DNA from: Spodoptera frugiperda | Lineage: Eukaryota > Arthropoda > Insecta > Lepidoptera > Noctuidae | Assembly: GCF_023101765.2 (NCBI RefSeq) | Contig: NC_064239.1 | Coordinates: 3,224,001-3,288,000, forward strand | Length of the DNA stretch: 64,000 nucleotides | Direction of reading: 5' to 3' | Part shown: piece after piece, positions 33,691 to 43,995 of the stretch | How the letters are laid out: each line of letters begins with the position of its first letter | Numbering within the stretch: the stretch's first letter is position 1 | Translations under genes and position numbers: made by a program | Notes under the pieces: generated by a model | Databases searched by the model: none | Told to the model about the DNA's origin: nothing | The model's input: the letters and a program-made list of their open reading frames with translations, nothing else

Positions 33691-36600
33691 CTAAGTATTG
33701 ACAGGTAAGATAATTAATTTAGATATAGGTCTTTTAATCTCATTATTTTTACACCGTATTGTTACCACGCGAGTAATATTGTCCAAACCTGGATGTTTAT
33801 TTGTAATGATACCGTATAGCCATCTAGCGGGTGGAAGACCATCCTCCTTCACCAGAACTACGTCTCCAATCTCAGGTTCAGGCTTACAATCTGTCCATTT
33901 ATATCGGTGCTGCAATTGAGTTAAGTACTCTAGTGACCATCTACGCCAGAAATTTTGAACCATTTTTTGGGTAAGATGCCACCGCTTCAGATTACTAACA
34001 GATGAATTTTCATAATTAACATCAGGTACAGTTACCAGAGGTTCACCCACGAGAAAATGCCCAGGCGTCAATGGACACGAATCCTCTGGATTATTAGAAA
34101 GCTGAGAGATAGGCCTCGAGTTTAGGCAGGCCTCAATTTGAGCCAGCACAGTTGTCATTTCTTCAAATGTCAATGTGCTGGTGCCTATAATTCTCTTTAA
34201 ATGGTGCTTCGTGGACTTGACACCCGCCTCCCACAATCCTCCAAAGTTTGGAGCATGGGGAGGTATGAAATGCCATGTCGTACCATTCATAGAAAGGAAA
34301 TCCGCTATCTCGGAAGCTACCACAGACCTTTCAGCATTGAATAGTTGTCGCAATTCTTTTGCACTACCAACAAATGTGGTCCCGTTATCACTCCACAGGT
34401 CCAATACTCGGCCACGTCTGGCTACAAAACGCTTGAAAGACGCAAGAAAACTCTGAGATGTCATGTCGCTGACAACCTCGAGGTGAATGGCTCGAGTGGA
34501 CATGCAGACGAATAAACATATGTAACCCTTAGTGGAGTGATGACCACGACCTTTAGAGCTTCGGATGCTGATTGGACCTGCGTAATCCACACCACTGCAT
34601 TGGAAAGGCTTCTGAACAGACACTCTGGCCTTCGGTAACTGACCCATCATTTGTTGATGTGTTTGTGTGGAATGTCGAATACAGATTACACACTTATGAA
34701 CATGTTGCCTAACGAGAGTCTTTGCATTGATTATCCAATATTTGGATCTTAAGTAATTCAACATCAATTGCGGCCCGCCATGCAAAGTTCTATCGTGAGC
34801 CTCTGCAATCAAAAGATTGGTAAAGTGTGATTTGTGAGGAATTAAAATGGGATGCTTCATATTCTCATCAATCGAAGCCCGGTGCAAGCGGCCGCCAACT
34901 CTTAAGATCCCGTCATCGTCAAGAAAAGGATTCAACGAGGTAAGTCTACTACCCTTATTTAATTTACGGTTCTTTTTCACAGATTCTATTTCATCACTAA
35001 AGGACTGGAGTTGACAGAGTTTGATACAGGTAAGTACAGCTTCATTTAATTCCTTTGTAGTTAGCCAAGTAGTTATTTTAATTTTATTACGTTCTGATTC
35101 TTTCATTCGTAGAAACCTTCTACAATAAGCTATTACTCTTATTAACCTACTGAACTTAGAAAATCTAGTTAATAGACTGTCATCAAATTCTACTGCAGTT
35201 GCATGACATTTTCTTTTTATCTTTCTTTCTTCTAACGTAGTTTCTTGTATATTTCCTCTATTATAGTCTATTTTTTCATTCTGTAACCATACCGGACCTC
35301 TTTTCCAGAGTTGCAGGTCGCTACATTCAGAAGGGCTAACTCCCCGAGATGCGCAATCTGCTGGATTTTCCGACGACAACACATGTGACCACTGACTTCT
35401 ATCCATAATGGTAAGTATTTCGGAAACACGATTCGCGATGAACGTTTTCCACCGACTAGGGTGGCTGCTTAACCACGCCAATACGACGGAGGAGTCTGTC
35501 CACGCATATAAGTGCTGTTTGGGAACTTCTAGAGTTGAAGCGACTTCTTGAAGAAGTTTTGCTAGTAAGACAGCTCCACAGAGCTCTAAACGAGGGATTG
35601 ATACCTGCTTAACAGGAGCAACCCTGGTTTTTGAAGTCACCAAAGTTGTATGAATTTGTCCTTCTCTATCAATGATGCGAACGTATACCACCGCGGCGTA
35701 TGCTACATTGGATGCATCTGAAAAGCCATGCAATTCTAGAACCCTGTTCTCTTTGCTAGAGTTGATCCAACGAGGCAGACGAAACTTAACAAGGTTATAA
35801 AGGCTCTTCCGAAAGTCAAGCCACTCTTTTAGCAATGGTGCAGGTAGTTCTGCGTCCCATTCGATCCCAGTCATCCATATTCGTTGAATGAACACCTTCG
35901 CAGTGATGATTATCGGTGCTAACCATCCGAGGGGATCGAATAGTCGCGCTATGTCCGAAATAACCTTACGCTTCGTAACTGGCAAATCTAGCTCATTAAG
36001 CTGAATAGTATAAACGAACTCGTCATTGTCTTTGTCCCACGTTAAACCTAATATCTTTGAAATTGCATCCGTTTTTAGTTCCATGTTCCCTTGTGTTTGT
36101 GGTATTTGTTGACCGTCTTCAATTAATCTATATAATTCTTTGTTATTACTAGCCCACTTTTGGAGCTGGAACCCTCCACGTTTAAGTAGCTCCGATATCT
36201 GCTTGTATATCTCTACACCTTCTTCTATGGTTTGACAGCCCGTCATAAGGTCATCCATGTAGAAGTCTGAAAGAACGCGGTTCTTTGCTAAAGGAAATTC
36301 AGCGCCTTCGTCCTGAGCTAACTGCTGCAATGATCTTACCGCCAGGTAAGGCGCCGACGATGTTCCGAACGTTACCCGCAAATGACGTAACACCTGAATT
36401 TCGTCATCTGGATTCTCACGCCACAATATGCGCTGAAAATCTGTGTGATCATTGCACACCCTAATCTGTCGATACATCTTGACGATGTCCGCGACCAGAC
36501 AGATAGGTTCACAACGCCACCGCATGATAATATGACGAAGTTCAGGTTGTAGAGGAGGACCCACCATTAAATCGTGATTAAGAGATACCCCGTTGCTACC

Positions 36601-38892
36601 TACACATGATGCATCAAACACGATGCGCACCTTTGTTGTACTTTTTTCATTACGGATGACGGCATGATGAGGTAGGTACACACAACCTTCTTTATCCCTA
36701 TCTTGTACTATATCCATATGATTAAGAGCTATATATTCATCGATAACAGCTGAATACTGAGCCTTGAACTCTGGATTCCTTAGAAATCGCTTTTCTAAGG
36801 TTAAAAAGCGTTTAAGAGCAATGTCTTTTGATCCACCATATTTACAAGCAGGATCGCTTGACCTGAAGGGCATATGCACAATATAGCGACCAGATTCATC
36901 TCGTTTGGTCGTGCCCTTAAATATCTCTTCACACCTTTGTTCTTCTGGGGTCAAGTAGACTTTGTCGTTAACGCCTTTGGGTTCAGCTTCTAGTTCCCAG
37001 AATTGTTTGAGGAGTGTATTCTCATCTGTGAGAGTAGAATGCAATGTGACGACTGTATTGTGGCATGTCTCGCTTTGGTTGATTTCACCTACTTGACCAG
37101 ACAAGATCCATCCTAGTCTTGTATTTTGTGCGATGAGTTGACCAGGTGAACCTCTGATTAAACCTTCTAACAAAATCTGGCCATAAACTTCAGCACCTAA
37201 AAGCAAATCAATCTTGTTCGGAGTATCGAACGAAGGATCTGCTAAACTCAAAGACGAGATTGTAGTCAAAACGTTTGCCATAACTTTCCTTTCCGGTAAA
37301 ATAGTCGTCAATTTCTTTAAAACATAAGCCTTAACCGTGATAATAAAACTAGGGTCAACGCGTGATTTTACCTTAATGAGAACCATCGAATTTAATGAAA
37401 TTGTTGATTGGTCTTGATCACAACCTATACCTGAAATTGAACCTTTAGTTGGTATTCTTTTGAGACCTAAGAGCTGGACTGCGGACTCCGTCACAAAGGA
37501 AGCCTGAGATCCCTGGTCTAACAGAGATCTTAATACTATAGCAGTACCGCTCTTTGATTCCGCTGCAATCAGCGCAGTAGCCAATAATATTTGGCTATGA
37601 CTATTAGCAAAACAACTTACAATATTAGTGGAATTACTCTGGTTTGAAGTGGCAACAGCAGACACACTGCTTTCTGCAACTTGATCAGGTTTGTTACTAT
37701 CACCATCTGATTTGGAGACATTTTTGAGATGAAGAAGACTATGATGCTTCTTTTTACATATATGACATCTAGTGGACTGGCGGCATGCATATACGGAGTG
37801 ATTTGCCCCTAGACAATTATAACATAAACCGTTTGTTTGGACAAAATTACGACGCTTATCAATATCGAGACCGGCGAACTTTTTACAATTAGCAAGCTTG
37901 TGGTTATCCTGACAAAATATACACAATATAGTCGATACATGAAGTGACTTGACTGGCACATTACGATTGAACTGACGACCTTGACCTTTGTTATCTAAAA
38001 ATTCCAAAGACCGAAATCTTTGTTCAAGGAAAGATTTGAACTGATTCATTGTAGGCAATTCGTCTGAACAATCACTAATTTTCATTTCCCATTGTTTACG
38101 TGACTCAGTATCTAGTTTTAAACTCAATACGTAAATAACTATAACATCCCAATGCTCAACCATTATGCCTAAATTTCCCAAAGCATGTAAACATTCATTA
38201 GAAGTATCTAATAATTCCTTAACAGCACTAGAAGATTCTGTTACAATATATTTTTGACTCATAAAACGTTTAATTATACAATTAGCTAAATATTTTTTAT
38301 TGTTATAGCGATTCTCTAATTTACTCCAACAGGTTGCATAATTACTACTAGTAATAGGGATGTGCCGTAAAAGACCTTCAGCCTCTCCAGACAAATGTGA
38401 TTTCAAATAGTGCAATTTTTGAACGTCGTCAAGTGCACTATTATCGTGTATTAAGGATTTAAATAAATCTCTAAAACTAATCCATTCAGAATAACTTCCA
38501 GTAAACATAGGCAATTCAATCTTAGGCAATTTCACAGAACATATCTCTTTAGAACCTTTCGCAGAAGATTCAAGTACTTTAGCTGAACTATCCGAACAAA
38601 CAATTTTTTTCAATGCTTCCTTCAACTCTGTTTTATACTCAGTAAATAATTCTTCCGTAGTCTCATAAGTGTTTTTTATGTTATATTCAGATTTTTCATA
38701 ATCAATAGACTTAACAGATGACACAATTTTCCTATGAGTTTCAAAAAAGGCTGACCAGTTAGCTTCTAAATTTTCTAGTCTAGTTTCTATATAAGAACTG
38801 GTTAGTCGCTCCTTAGGTGATTTCTTAAAATTAGACCTTGCTTTACTGATAGTAGACTCTAGATTAAATTGTAAATTACTCAACGCTTCCAT
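33691..38892 (-). CDS. BEL/Pao Gag-Pol polyprotein, intact, 1733 aa
   Basis: Single uninterrupted ORF. Domains in order: Gag region with a DUF1759-like segment (about 110-250, FTGSYSEWISFRDLF); three CCHC-type zinc knuckles (about 324-388); a DUF1758-type aspartic protease with the BEL-typical L-L-D-Q-G-S (D459); reverse transcriptase with the YMDD box at 878-881; a Peptidase_A17/connection region; RNase H starting near FSDAS (D1059); integrase zinc-binding H-H-C-C (H1366, H1371, C1401, C1404); integrase core D1436, D1502, E1555; and a C-terminal DUF5641-like domain. No env ORF follows. All catalytic positions I looked for are present and no stop or frameshift is seen, so it may be functional. 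The start chosen is the first ATG of the open frame, about 570 bp from the 5' LTR, giving a normal leader. Confidence 0.96.
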   Translation of the reverse strand: MEALSNLQFNLESTISKARSNFKKSPKERLTSSYIETRLENLEANWSAFFETHRKIVSSVKSIDYEKSEYNIKNTYETTEELFTEYKTELKEALKKIVCSDSSAKVLESSAKGSKEICSVKLPKIELPMFTGSYSEWISFRDLFKSLIHDNSALDDVQKLHYLKSHLSGEAEGLLRHIPITSSNYATCWSKLENRYNNKKYLANCIIKRFMSQKYIVTESSSAVKELLDTSNECLHALGNLGIMVEHWDVIVIYVLSLKLDTESRKQWEMKISDCSDELPTMNQFKSFLEQRFRSLEFLDNKGQGRQFNRNVPVKSLHVSTILCIFCQDNHKLANCKKFAGLDIDKRRNFVQTNGLCYNCLGANHSVYACRQSTRCHICKKKHHSLLHLKNVSKSDGDSNKPDQVAESSVSAVATSNQSNSTNIVSCFANSHSQILLATALIAAESKSGTAIVLRSLLDQGSQASFVTESAVQLLGLKRIPTKGSISGIGCDQDQSTISLNSMVLIKVKSRVDPSFIITVKAYVLKKLTTILPERKVMANVLTTISSLSLADPSFDTPNKIDLLLGAEVYGQILLEGLIRGSPGQLIAQNTRLGWILSGQVGEINQSETCHNTVVTLHSTLTDENTLLKQFWELEAEPKGVNDKVYLTPEEQRCEEIFKGTTKRDESGRYIVHMPFRSSDPACKYGGSKDIALKRFLTLEKRFLRNPEFKAQYSAVIDEYIALNHMDIVQDRDKEGCVYLPHHAVIRNEKSTTKVRIVFDASCVGSNGVSLNHDLMVGPPLQPELRHIIMRWRCEPICLVADIVKMYRQIRVCNDHTDFQRILWRENPDDEIQVLRHLRVTFGTSSAPYLAVRSLQQLAQDEGAEFPLAKNRVLSDFYMDDLMTGCQTIEEGVEIYKQISELLKRGGFQLQKWASNNKELYRLIEDGQQIPQTQGNMELKTDAISKILGLTWDKDNDEFVYTIQLNELDLPVTKRKVISDIARLFDPLGWLAPIIITAKVFIQRIWMTGIEWDAELPAPLLKEWLDFRKSLYNLVKFRLPRWINSSKENRVLELHGFSDASNVAYAAVVYVRIIDREGQIHTTLVTSKTRVAPVKQVSIPRLELCGAVLLAKLLQEVASTLEVPKQHLYAWTDSSVVLAWLSSHPSRWKTFIANRVSEILTIMDRSQWSHVLSSENPADCASRGVSPSECSDLQLWKRGPVWLQNEKIDYNRGNIQETTLEERKIKRKCHATAVEFDDSLLTRFSKFSRLIRVIAYCRRFLRMKESERNKIKITTWLTTKELNEAVLTCIKLCQLQSFSDEIESVKKNRKLNKGSRLTSLNPFLDDDGILRVGGRLHRASIDENMKHPILIPHKSHFTNLLIAEAHDRTLHGGPQLMLNYLRSKYWIINAKTLVRQHVHKCVICIRHSTQTHQQMMGQLPKARVSVQKPFQCSGVDYAGPISIRSSKGRGHHSTKGYICLFVCMSTRAIHLEVVSDMTSQSFLASFKRFVARRGRVLDLWSDNGTTFVGSAKELRQLFNAERSVVASEIADFLSMNGTTWHFIPPHAPNFGGLWEAGVKSTKHHLKRIIGTSTLTFEEMTTVLAQIEACLNSRPISQLSNNPEDSCPLTPGHFLVGEPLVTVPDVNYENSSVSNLKRWHLTQKMVQNFWRRWSLEYLTQLQHRYKWTDCKPEPEIGDVVLVKEDGLPPARWLYGIITNKHPGLDNITRVVTIRCKNNEIKRPISKLIILPVNT

Positions 38893-39443
38893 GTTGATAT
38901 AAATAAAGTACTTTACACAAACTGTTCTGGAACGTTATGCTAAGTCCGTAGTCAACACGTAAAAAATCACAAGTCTTTGAACTTATTACACTTCGCTGCA
39001 AAATCGGGCATAGGTTCCCCGTAGTTCACTTTTTATCGAAATTATTCTAAGTCCAAATTGTTAAGTAAAATTTTCTAAGTTAATAAGGTCTAAATTTGCC
39101 TGTTATGGTTAAGTCTCAATGTATTAATTTTGTCACTTTGATATTATAAAGTACATACTCACAGTTTGTCCTCGTATCACATCACTTCACTGTCACTCAC
39201 TTTTACGTAGCTCGTCGCAATGATATGCGGGGTACTCCTCCCCCCGCACCGCAGCTGCCGCGCACGCCAACAGGAACCACCGCCGACCGCTGTGTACCAC
39301 TTGTACATATACGCGTAAGCGCCAAACTATACGATCCGCCGATGCTGCCCGCACTGACGTTACACTCGCGCCACTCGCGCCACTCGCGGCAGGTTGACCA
39401 TGCAACCCTACGACCACAGGAAGACGATGCACACCAGTCCTTC
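38893..39443 (-). other. BEL 5' leader
   Basis: Untranslated region between the primer site and the Gag-Pol start. The part near the primer site is GC-rich and has a short direct repeat (CGCCACTCG units at about 39367-39388). Open frames here on both strands are short and unsupported. Confidence 0.7.
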
Positions 39444-39461
39444 ATCCGGCTCGAAGGACCA
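39444..39461 (-). promoter_or_regulatory. BEL primer binding site, tRNA-Tyr
   Basis: The plus strand reads ATCCGGCTCGAAGGACCA, identical to the 3' end (T-arm, acceptor strand plus CCA) of the animal tRNA-Tyr as I know it. The minus strand therefore carries the complement TGGTCCTTCGAGCCGGAT, two bases from the 5' LTR, the normal position of a first-strand primer site. Confidence 0.88.
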
Positions 39462-39463
39462 CT

Positions 39464-39704
39464 TGTTCACGTCCCAAAAATATCTCGTGAGAAATAAAAC
39501 AATCGTGTCCAGAGTAAGACAATTTATTGCATACAACACTGCTCAGGTCATATATTGACGGAGACTCTTAACATCGCCATGTAGAAAATGACGTCACGGC
39601 ACAGTGTCATCTATTATTTAATAAAGGTACTAAACTAAGAACATTGACAGTTGACATTGACCTTTGTCATAGTAAATAAATAAGAAATGTAAACAGAATA
39701 GACA
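39464..39704 (-). repeat. BEL/Pao 5' LTR
   Basis: 241 bp, TGTTCACG at one end and AATAGACA at the other as read on the plus strand. Identical to 33277-33517 except at 39662. As the upstream LTR of a minus-strand element it should hold the promoter. Confidence 0.96.
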
Positions 39705-39709
39705 ATGAT
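39705..39709. repeat. Target site duplication of BEL element (right copy)
   Basis: ATGAT, matching 33272-33276. The sequence beyond (ATTCATGTAAC) is the continuation of the pre-insertion site. Confidence 0.93.
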
Positions 39710-40365
39710 ATTCATGTAACTAATCTTCATGTTAGGTATTATTTTGTTTTTGTGATTTTCCGCTAAGGAAAATTTTTTTTTAGGAACCCATTTTTTATGT
39801 ATGCTCGGAAAATTTTAATACTAAAAGTGTTGTTAACGTTACGTTTTGTTTTTTTGTGACAAATTTTTCTGCGTATCTTTTTAAAGTTTCTTTTTTCACT
39901 ATGGAAAATCATCTAGTAAGATTTACCTAAAAGTCTTTTACAATAACAAACCCATCAAAAAAAGAATGATCGAAATCGGTTCAGCTATTCTTGAGATTTG
40001 CGCTTAGCAACACTTCTTGCCATTCATTTTTACGTTATAGAAACACATATAAAATGATTTTTCTCAGTAATAAAGTACTTCTTACATTCAGTAACAAACG
40101 TATGTAGATTTAAATAATATGCAGATGCAAAACACAAATTCCCATTACAACTTTGGAAAATACAACTTTCCTCTCGCCATTAACACGAACTGGCGTAAAA
40201 TAAATGTGCAAACAATAATTATAATGTAACACAAAATTATATACGAGTCAACGAGAAAATTAGAAAGGCGTGTTGCTAATCCAATTTGCGGACTATCAGC
40301 GTGGGAGGAGTTAATTAAAAAACGTGTTTACCGATGTTCCTAATTATCGGCTCGAAACGTTTTGA
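39710..40365. other. No gene seen
   Basis: Right flank of the BEL element, AT-rich, no repeat recognised. Confidence 0.4.
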
Positions 40366-40368
40366 CTT

Positions 40369-40528
40369 CTGTACCCTTAGTATAAGTTTGTTTTACGTTT
40401 AAAGTAATCGAAACGAGAGCGCGTTCGGCGCTCTGATTGGCCGGCTCGTATAAACCAACCAATCAGAGCGCCGAACGCGCTCTCGTTTCGATTACTTTAA
40501 ACGTAAATCAAACTTATACTAAGGGTAC
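40369..40528. mobile_element. Foldback MITE family F, near-perfect palindrome
   Basis: 70-bp arms 40371-40440 and 40459-40528 are inverted copies with one mismatch, around an 18-nt centre. Ends GTACCCTTAG / CTAAGGGTAC; arms contain CGAAACGAGAGCGCGTTCGG. No ORF. Very high arm identity suggests a young copy. Confidence 0.85.
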
Positions 40529-40888
40529 TGTACCCTTAGTACGAGTTTGCTTTACGTTGAACGTAAACTGCATGGTTTGTGCGGTAGCTGGGCGACCGGC
40601 TGCCGCACAATGTGTAGCCGGTTCGATACGCAACTCTTTATGTGATCCACAAATTTTGTTTCGTGACTGGGTGTCATGTGCCTGTGAACTTGTAAATTTG
40701 TAAACACACCCACGACACAGGATAAAATACTATTATGGTGCAAAGTTAAAAAAAAAAAACAAAAAACGAAACGAATGTGCGTTCGGCACCCTGATTGGCC
40801 GACGCGAATGAACCAACCAATCAAAGCGCTGAACGCACTCTCGTTTCGTTTTCGTTCAGCGTAAAGCAAACTCGTACTAAGGGTACTG
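40525..40888. mobile_element. Foldback MITE family F, second copy carrying a SINE
   Basis: Starts GTACCCTTAGTACGAGTTTG directly after copy 1 (sharing the GTAC junction) and ends CTCGTACTAAGGGTAC at 40886. The left arm is interrupted by a family A SINE (40566-40768); the remainder includes TGCGTTCGGCACCCTGATTG and the inverted CAATCAAAGCGCTGAACGCA. Confidence 0.8.
40566..40768 (+). repeat. SINE family A, copy 6, inside a foldback MITE
   Basis: Forward copy starting near TGCATGGTTTGTGCGGTAGC and ending in an A-rich run (40746-40768). It sits within the left arm of the second family F palindrome, so it inserted after that MITE. Confidence 0.78.
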
Positions 40889-41127
40889 TACATTTCAATT
40901 TTATTCGCTCGGATTTATTACGTGTTAATTAGTATCTGTTGAGGTAAACTTGTGTTTGGTTTCTCTGATTGACGTATATTTTATTTCGTTGCTGTTTGGT
41001 TTATGTGCGTGTATAGAATTGCTTAGGTAGTCTACTTTTGGCTATATTTTTGTGAAACCAAACGAATAAACAATTAAGAAAATCAATTCAGAATTATGTT
41101 TTCATTTTATCAATTAAGAAAATCAAA

Positions 41128-41268
41128 TTATGAATTTGATGCTTGCACAGGCCACCCGAAGCCGAAATAACAATTTGTGGATCAAATTGTTACTCCGTGC
41201 GGGAATCGAACCCGCTACACGTTGCGCGGCAGCCAGTTGCCCAGCCACCGCACCAACCATACAGTCAA
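41128..41268 (-). repeat. SINE family A, copy 7
   Basis: Reverse copy with GCGGGAATCGAACCCGCTAC and CAGCCACCGCACCAACCATA. The 3' part is truncated. Confidence 0.74.
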
Positions 41269-41635
41269 ATTTGCAAAAAAACCTTCTCAAATTATAAAAT
41301 AACAATGAATTTCAATATATCCCAAATAAAATCCGGCTTTAAAATTTGGTTCGTGTAAAAAATGGATAAACAGAACTATAAATTGCCCCGATTAAGTGGC
41401 AATAGCATTCATTATGAATGTTTTAAAGCAATAAAATACTACGAACAATACAGGATTTAGTTCCTGTGATATTATCAAGTAATTTATGTTTTTTAATAAT
41501 ACGTTTTTTAGTACGTATATTTATGTGTGTTTGGTTTTATAGTTTTAAAGTAGGACTTTATATAGGTACTTCATTTGCAACGTTATAGAAACTGAAATAG
41601 TTAATTTTATCTTATAAATGAACTTTTAAAAACTG

Positions 41636-41802
41636 TTTTTTTTTTTTTGAGGAGGAAAATTATCTAATGTTTTCTTCTTCTTCTTTGGACGAGGTGAGAG
41701 GGAGTGTCAGATTCTCAGTGACTAAAAACCACTCCGTTCCTACTCCTGCTTTTTGAACCGGAGCCCGGTAAACTCGATAGGTAGTCCGCAGCTCCGGATA
41801 CG
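41636..41802 (+). repeat. Dispersed repeat family D, copy 4
   Basis: T-run, GAGGAGGAAAATTATCTAAT, TGGACGAGGTGAGAGGGAGT, CCGGAGCCCGGTAAACTCGA. Forward, nearly complete. Confidence 0.7.
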
Positions 41803-42209
41803 TTTAAAATACTGATATGTGTATACGTGTTTTAAACATCATTATTAATTCCATTTGAAGCATTTATTGAGTGCACTACAAACACAATTCTAGCCATGTT
41901 TTTAAGGATCGACAAAAAGATATAATAAATAGGTAATATTGAGGACTTGTAACATAAAAATCGAGTTGACAAAGTGAAGCTTTCTTTGCCAAGAGGATGA
42001 TTGTGATCCCCGTGGACACTGCAAAGTATACTACATACGAGAGCATTCGAATTTTCTAGAACATTTTCAAAAAGATCTGTCGTTTGAAAAATGGCTGAGA
42101 TGAAAGTCTCATGTCTGTATTTCTTCTGTTTTATTTTGTAGTATTTATTGCATTGTAGTGTTTGCCTGGCATTTTCAAGTTAGAACATAGTTTGTCACGT
42201 GCTAAATAA

Positions 42210-42412
42210 ATCACCTTTGTGGTGTGAGTCCAGAGTGCAAGGTAGTGTATTTGAAATAGCGGTAGCGGTTTCGATTCCCGCACGGAGCAACTCTTTGTGT
42301 GATCCACAAATTATTATTTCGGGTCTCGGTGTCTGAGTACATGAAATTGTATATTTGTACACTCACGATACAGGAAAAAATCCTAGTGTGGGGCTACGAT
42401 TTTTTTTAAAGA
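42210..42412 (+). repeat. SINE family A, copy 8
   Basis: Forward copy with GGTTTCGATTCCCGCACGGA, GTGATCCACAAATTATTATT and TAGTGTGGGGCTACG, T-rich end. The head is disrupted before the B box. Confidence 0.74.
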
Positions 42413-43055
42413 AAAAAAATCTAAGAAATGTCTCAATGTCACAACACGAACACAAGTTTATCTCTAGAAAACATACAACAAAATGAGAACGTAATATTAA
42501 AATTAATGTACAACACAAAATTTTAGCAGAAAATACAATTTTAGCCAAAAAATAAGAAATAAAACTGAAGACATCGTAAGTACGCGTCTCAAAGCTACGA
42601 CAGGTGTCTACGGCACGCTACGCCACGCTACGGTAAGCTACGAGCGTAGCCGAGCGTGTGCTACGCGCTGATGCACAAATGCGTCTCAAGAAACGTGCCA
42701 CTTCGAGTAAATGTTACCGTCTGTCACAGCACTAATAACCTCTTCTAACAGTATTTACACTGAAGTTTACCTCATTTTGAAATTTTATGTGATGGTGTAT
42801 TTTTCTTTACTATTTATGTATTTCTTTTTCATTTCTTTGACAAGACCTACGACTACGTAGGCACGACAGTGCAAACTTTAGGTATGTTATGCATAATATA
42901 GCAATCCATATTCTGATCTCAAGTTTGATGCCTTTTGCGGGAGACATTCCTGTCGGTGTCAGGGCATCGGGGATTGCGAGACAATCTCCAGCCACCGCAG
43001 CTCGCTGCCCGACCAGAACCAGACCCGACCGTACGAGTACGGCGCATCGCCATAG

Positions 43056-43222
43056 CACAGATGGGGTTCAGTAAGGCTAATGCCCGATCCGGAGCTGCGG
43101 ACTACCTAACGGGTTTACCGGGGCTACGGCTCGAAGAGCAGGAGTAGGAAAGGGTGGTATTTAGTCAGTAAGAGCCTGCACACCCTTTCACTTCACCTAA
43201 GGTGGGAGAAGAAATTAGATGA
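43056..43222 (-). repeat. Dispersed repeat family D, copy 5
   Basis: ACAGATGGGGTTCAGTAAGG, CCGGAGCTGCGGACTACCTA, AAGAGCAGGAGTAGGAAAGG. Reverse, nearly complete. Confidence 0.7.
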
Positions 43223-43863
43223 TTTTCTACGCTTAAAAAAATTATGGATGCTTTTATCAAGCCATCTAATTATTGTTCCTAATTCTGATAAAAATAGCAT
43301 CAATCAGACTATCGTTATAAACCAAAATTGTTTGTATCAGAATTTATTGCATAGTTATGATATTCATTTTGCCTTCATTATTCAAAAATATATGCTCTAG
43401 TAGTTCATTACTATAATTATTCTATGTAATAGTTTGTTGGTGGATCACTTAATTAAAGTAAACACTAACAAACACGATCATGGCAAACATTGCGACGGTA
43501 GCGATGAAGCCAATTAACACTAATTGTGCCCACTATCCTGACCAGAGCATGAGTTTATTAGAACTTCGGTAAGCTGCAGGCAAATATAAGTCAAGTGCAT
43601 GTAGTTTTAAGATTTATTTTTCAATGGTAAAGACTGAAACTGTATCCATGATGCTTTTGAATTTTCGTTCTAAAAAGGAAGTAATGAATTTATATCTGAC
43701 CAGTTACGTTAGAGTCGTATTGCAATAAGGGTTAATTTCCAATATCAATATCAAAGTTTGTGAATAAGGCGTGGTGCGTGGTGGTACAACAGCCCTTGAA
43801 ATGGACGAAATAGTTCTTTATTTGTTTGCTATCAAATCAAACAATCAACAGCTATATCATATC

Positions 43864-43995
43864 GGTAGCTGCGAACTATCTAGCAGGTTTACCGGGGAAA
43901 AGCAGGAGTAGGAACGGGGTGGTTTTTAGTCAGTAACAGTATGACACTTATTCATCTTACTTCACTCATATTGGATGATTTTCCCTCCCCAAAAA
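43864..43995 (-). repeat. Dispersed repeat family D, copy 6
   Basis: GTAGCTGCGAACTATCTAGC, AAAGCAGGAGTAGGAACGGG, GGATGATTTTCCCTCCCC. Reverse. Confidence 0.68.

Larger units (their letters stand above)
33277..39704 (-). mobile_element. Complete BEL/Pao LTR retrotransposon (6428 bp)
   Basis: Order on the minus strand: 5' LTR (39464-39704), tRNA-Tyr primer site, leader, Gag-Pol ORF, purine-rich tract, 3' LTR (33277-33517), flanked by the 5-bp duplication ATGAT (33272-33276 and 39705-39709). The LTRs begin TG and end CA. One mismatch in 241 bp (T at 33475 and C at 39662) implies a very recent insertion. Assigned to BEL/Pao by the D-Q-G-S protease, YMDD box, DUF1759/DUF5641 segments and the wide D-D and D-E spacings in the integrase. 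Confidence 0.97.
40889..43055. other. Repeat islands in anonymous sequence
   Basis: Between the listed SINE and family D copies only AT-rich sequence. At 42600-42665 a CTACG-rich patch (CGCTACGCCACGCTACGG) is a small imperfect tandem repeat. Confidence 0.4.

Noticed and set aside
33691..38892. env gene making the BEL element an endogenous retrovirus
   Set aside because: Only about 160 bp lie between the Gag-Pol stop and the purine tract, with no room for an envelope gene.
39193..39497. Small ORFs on both strands in the GC-rich BEL leader
   Set aside because: They lie in the untranslated leader across the primer site and have no protein-like features.
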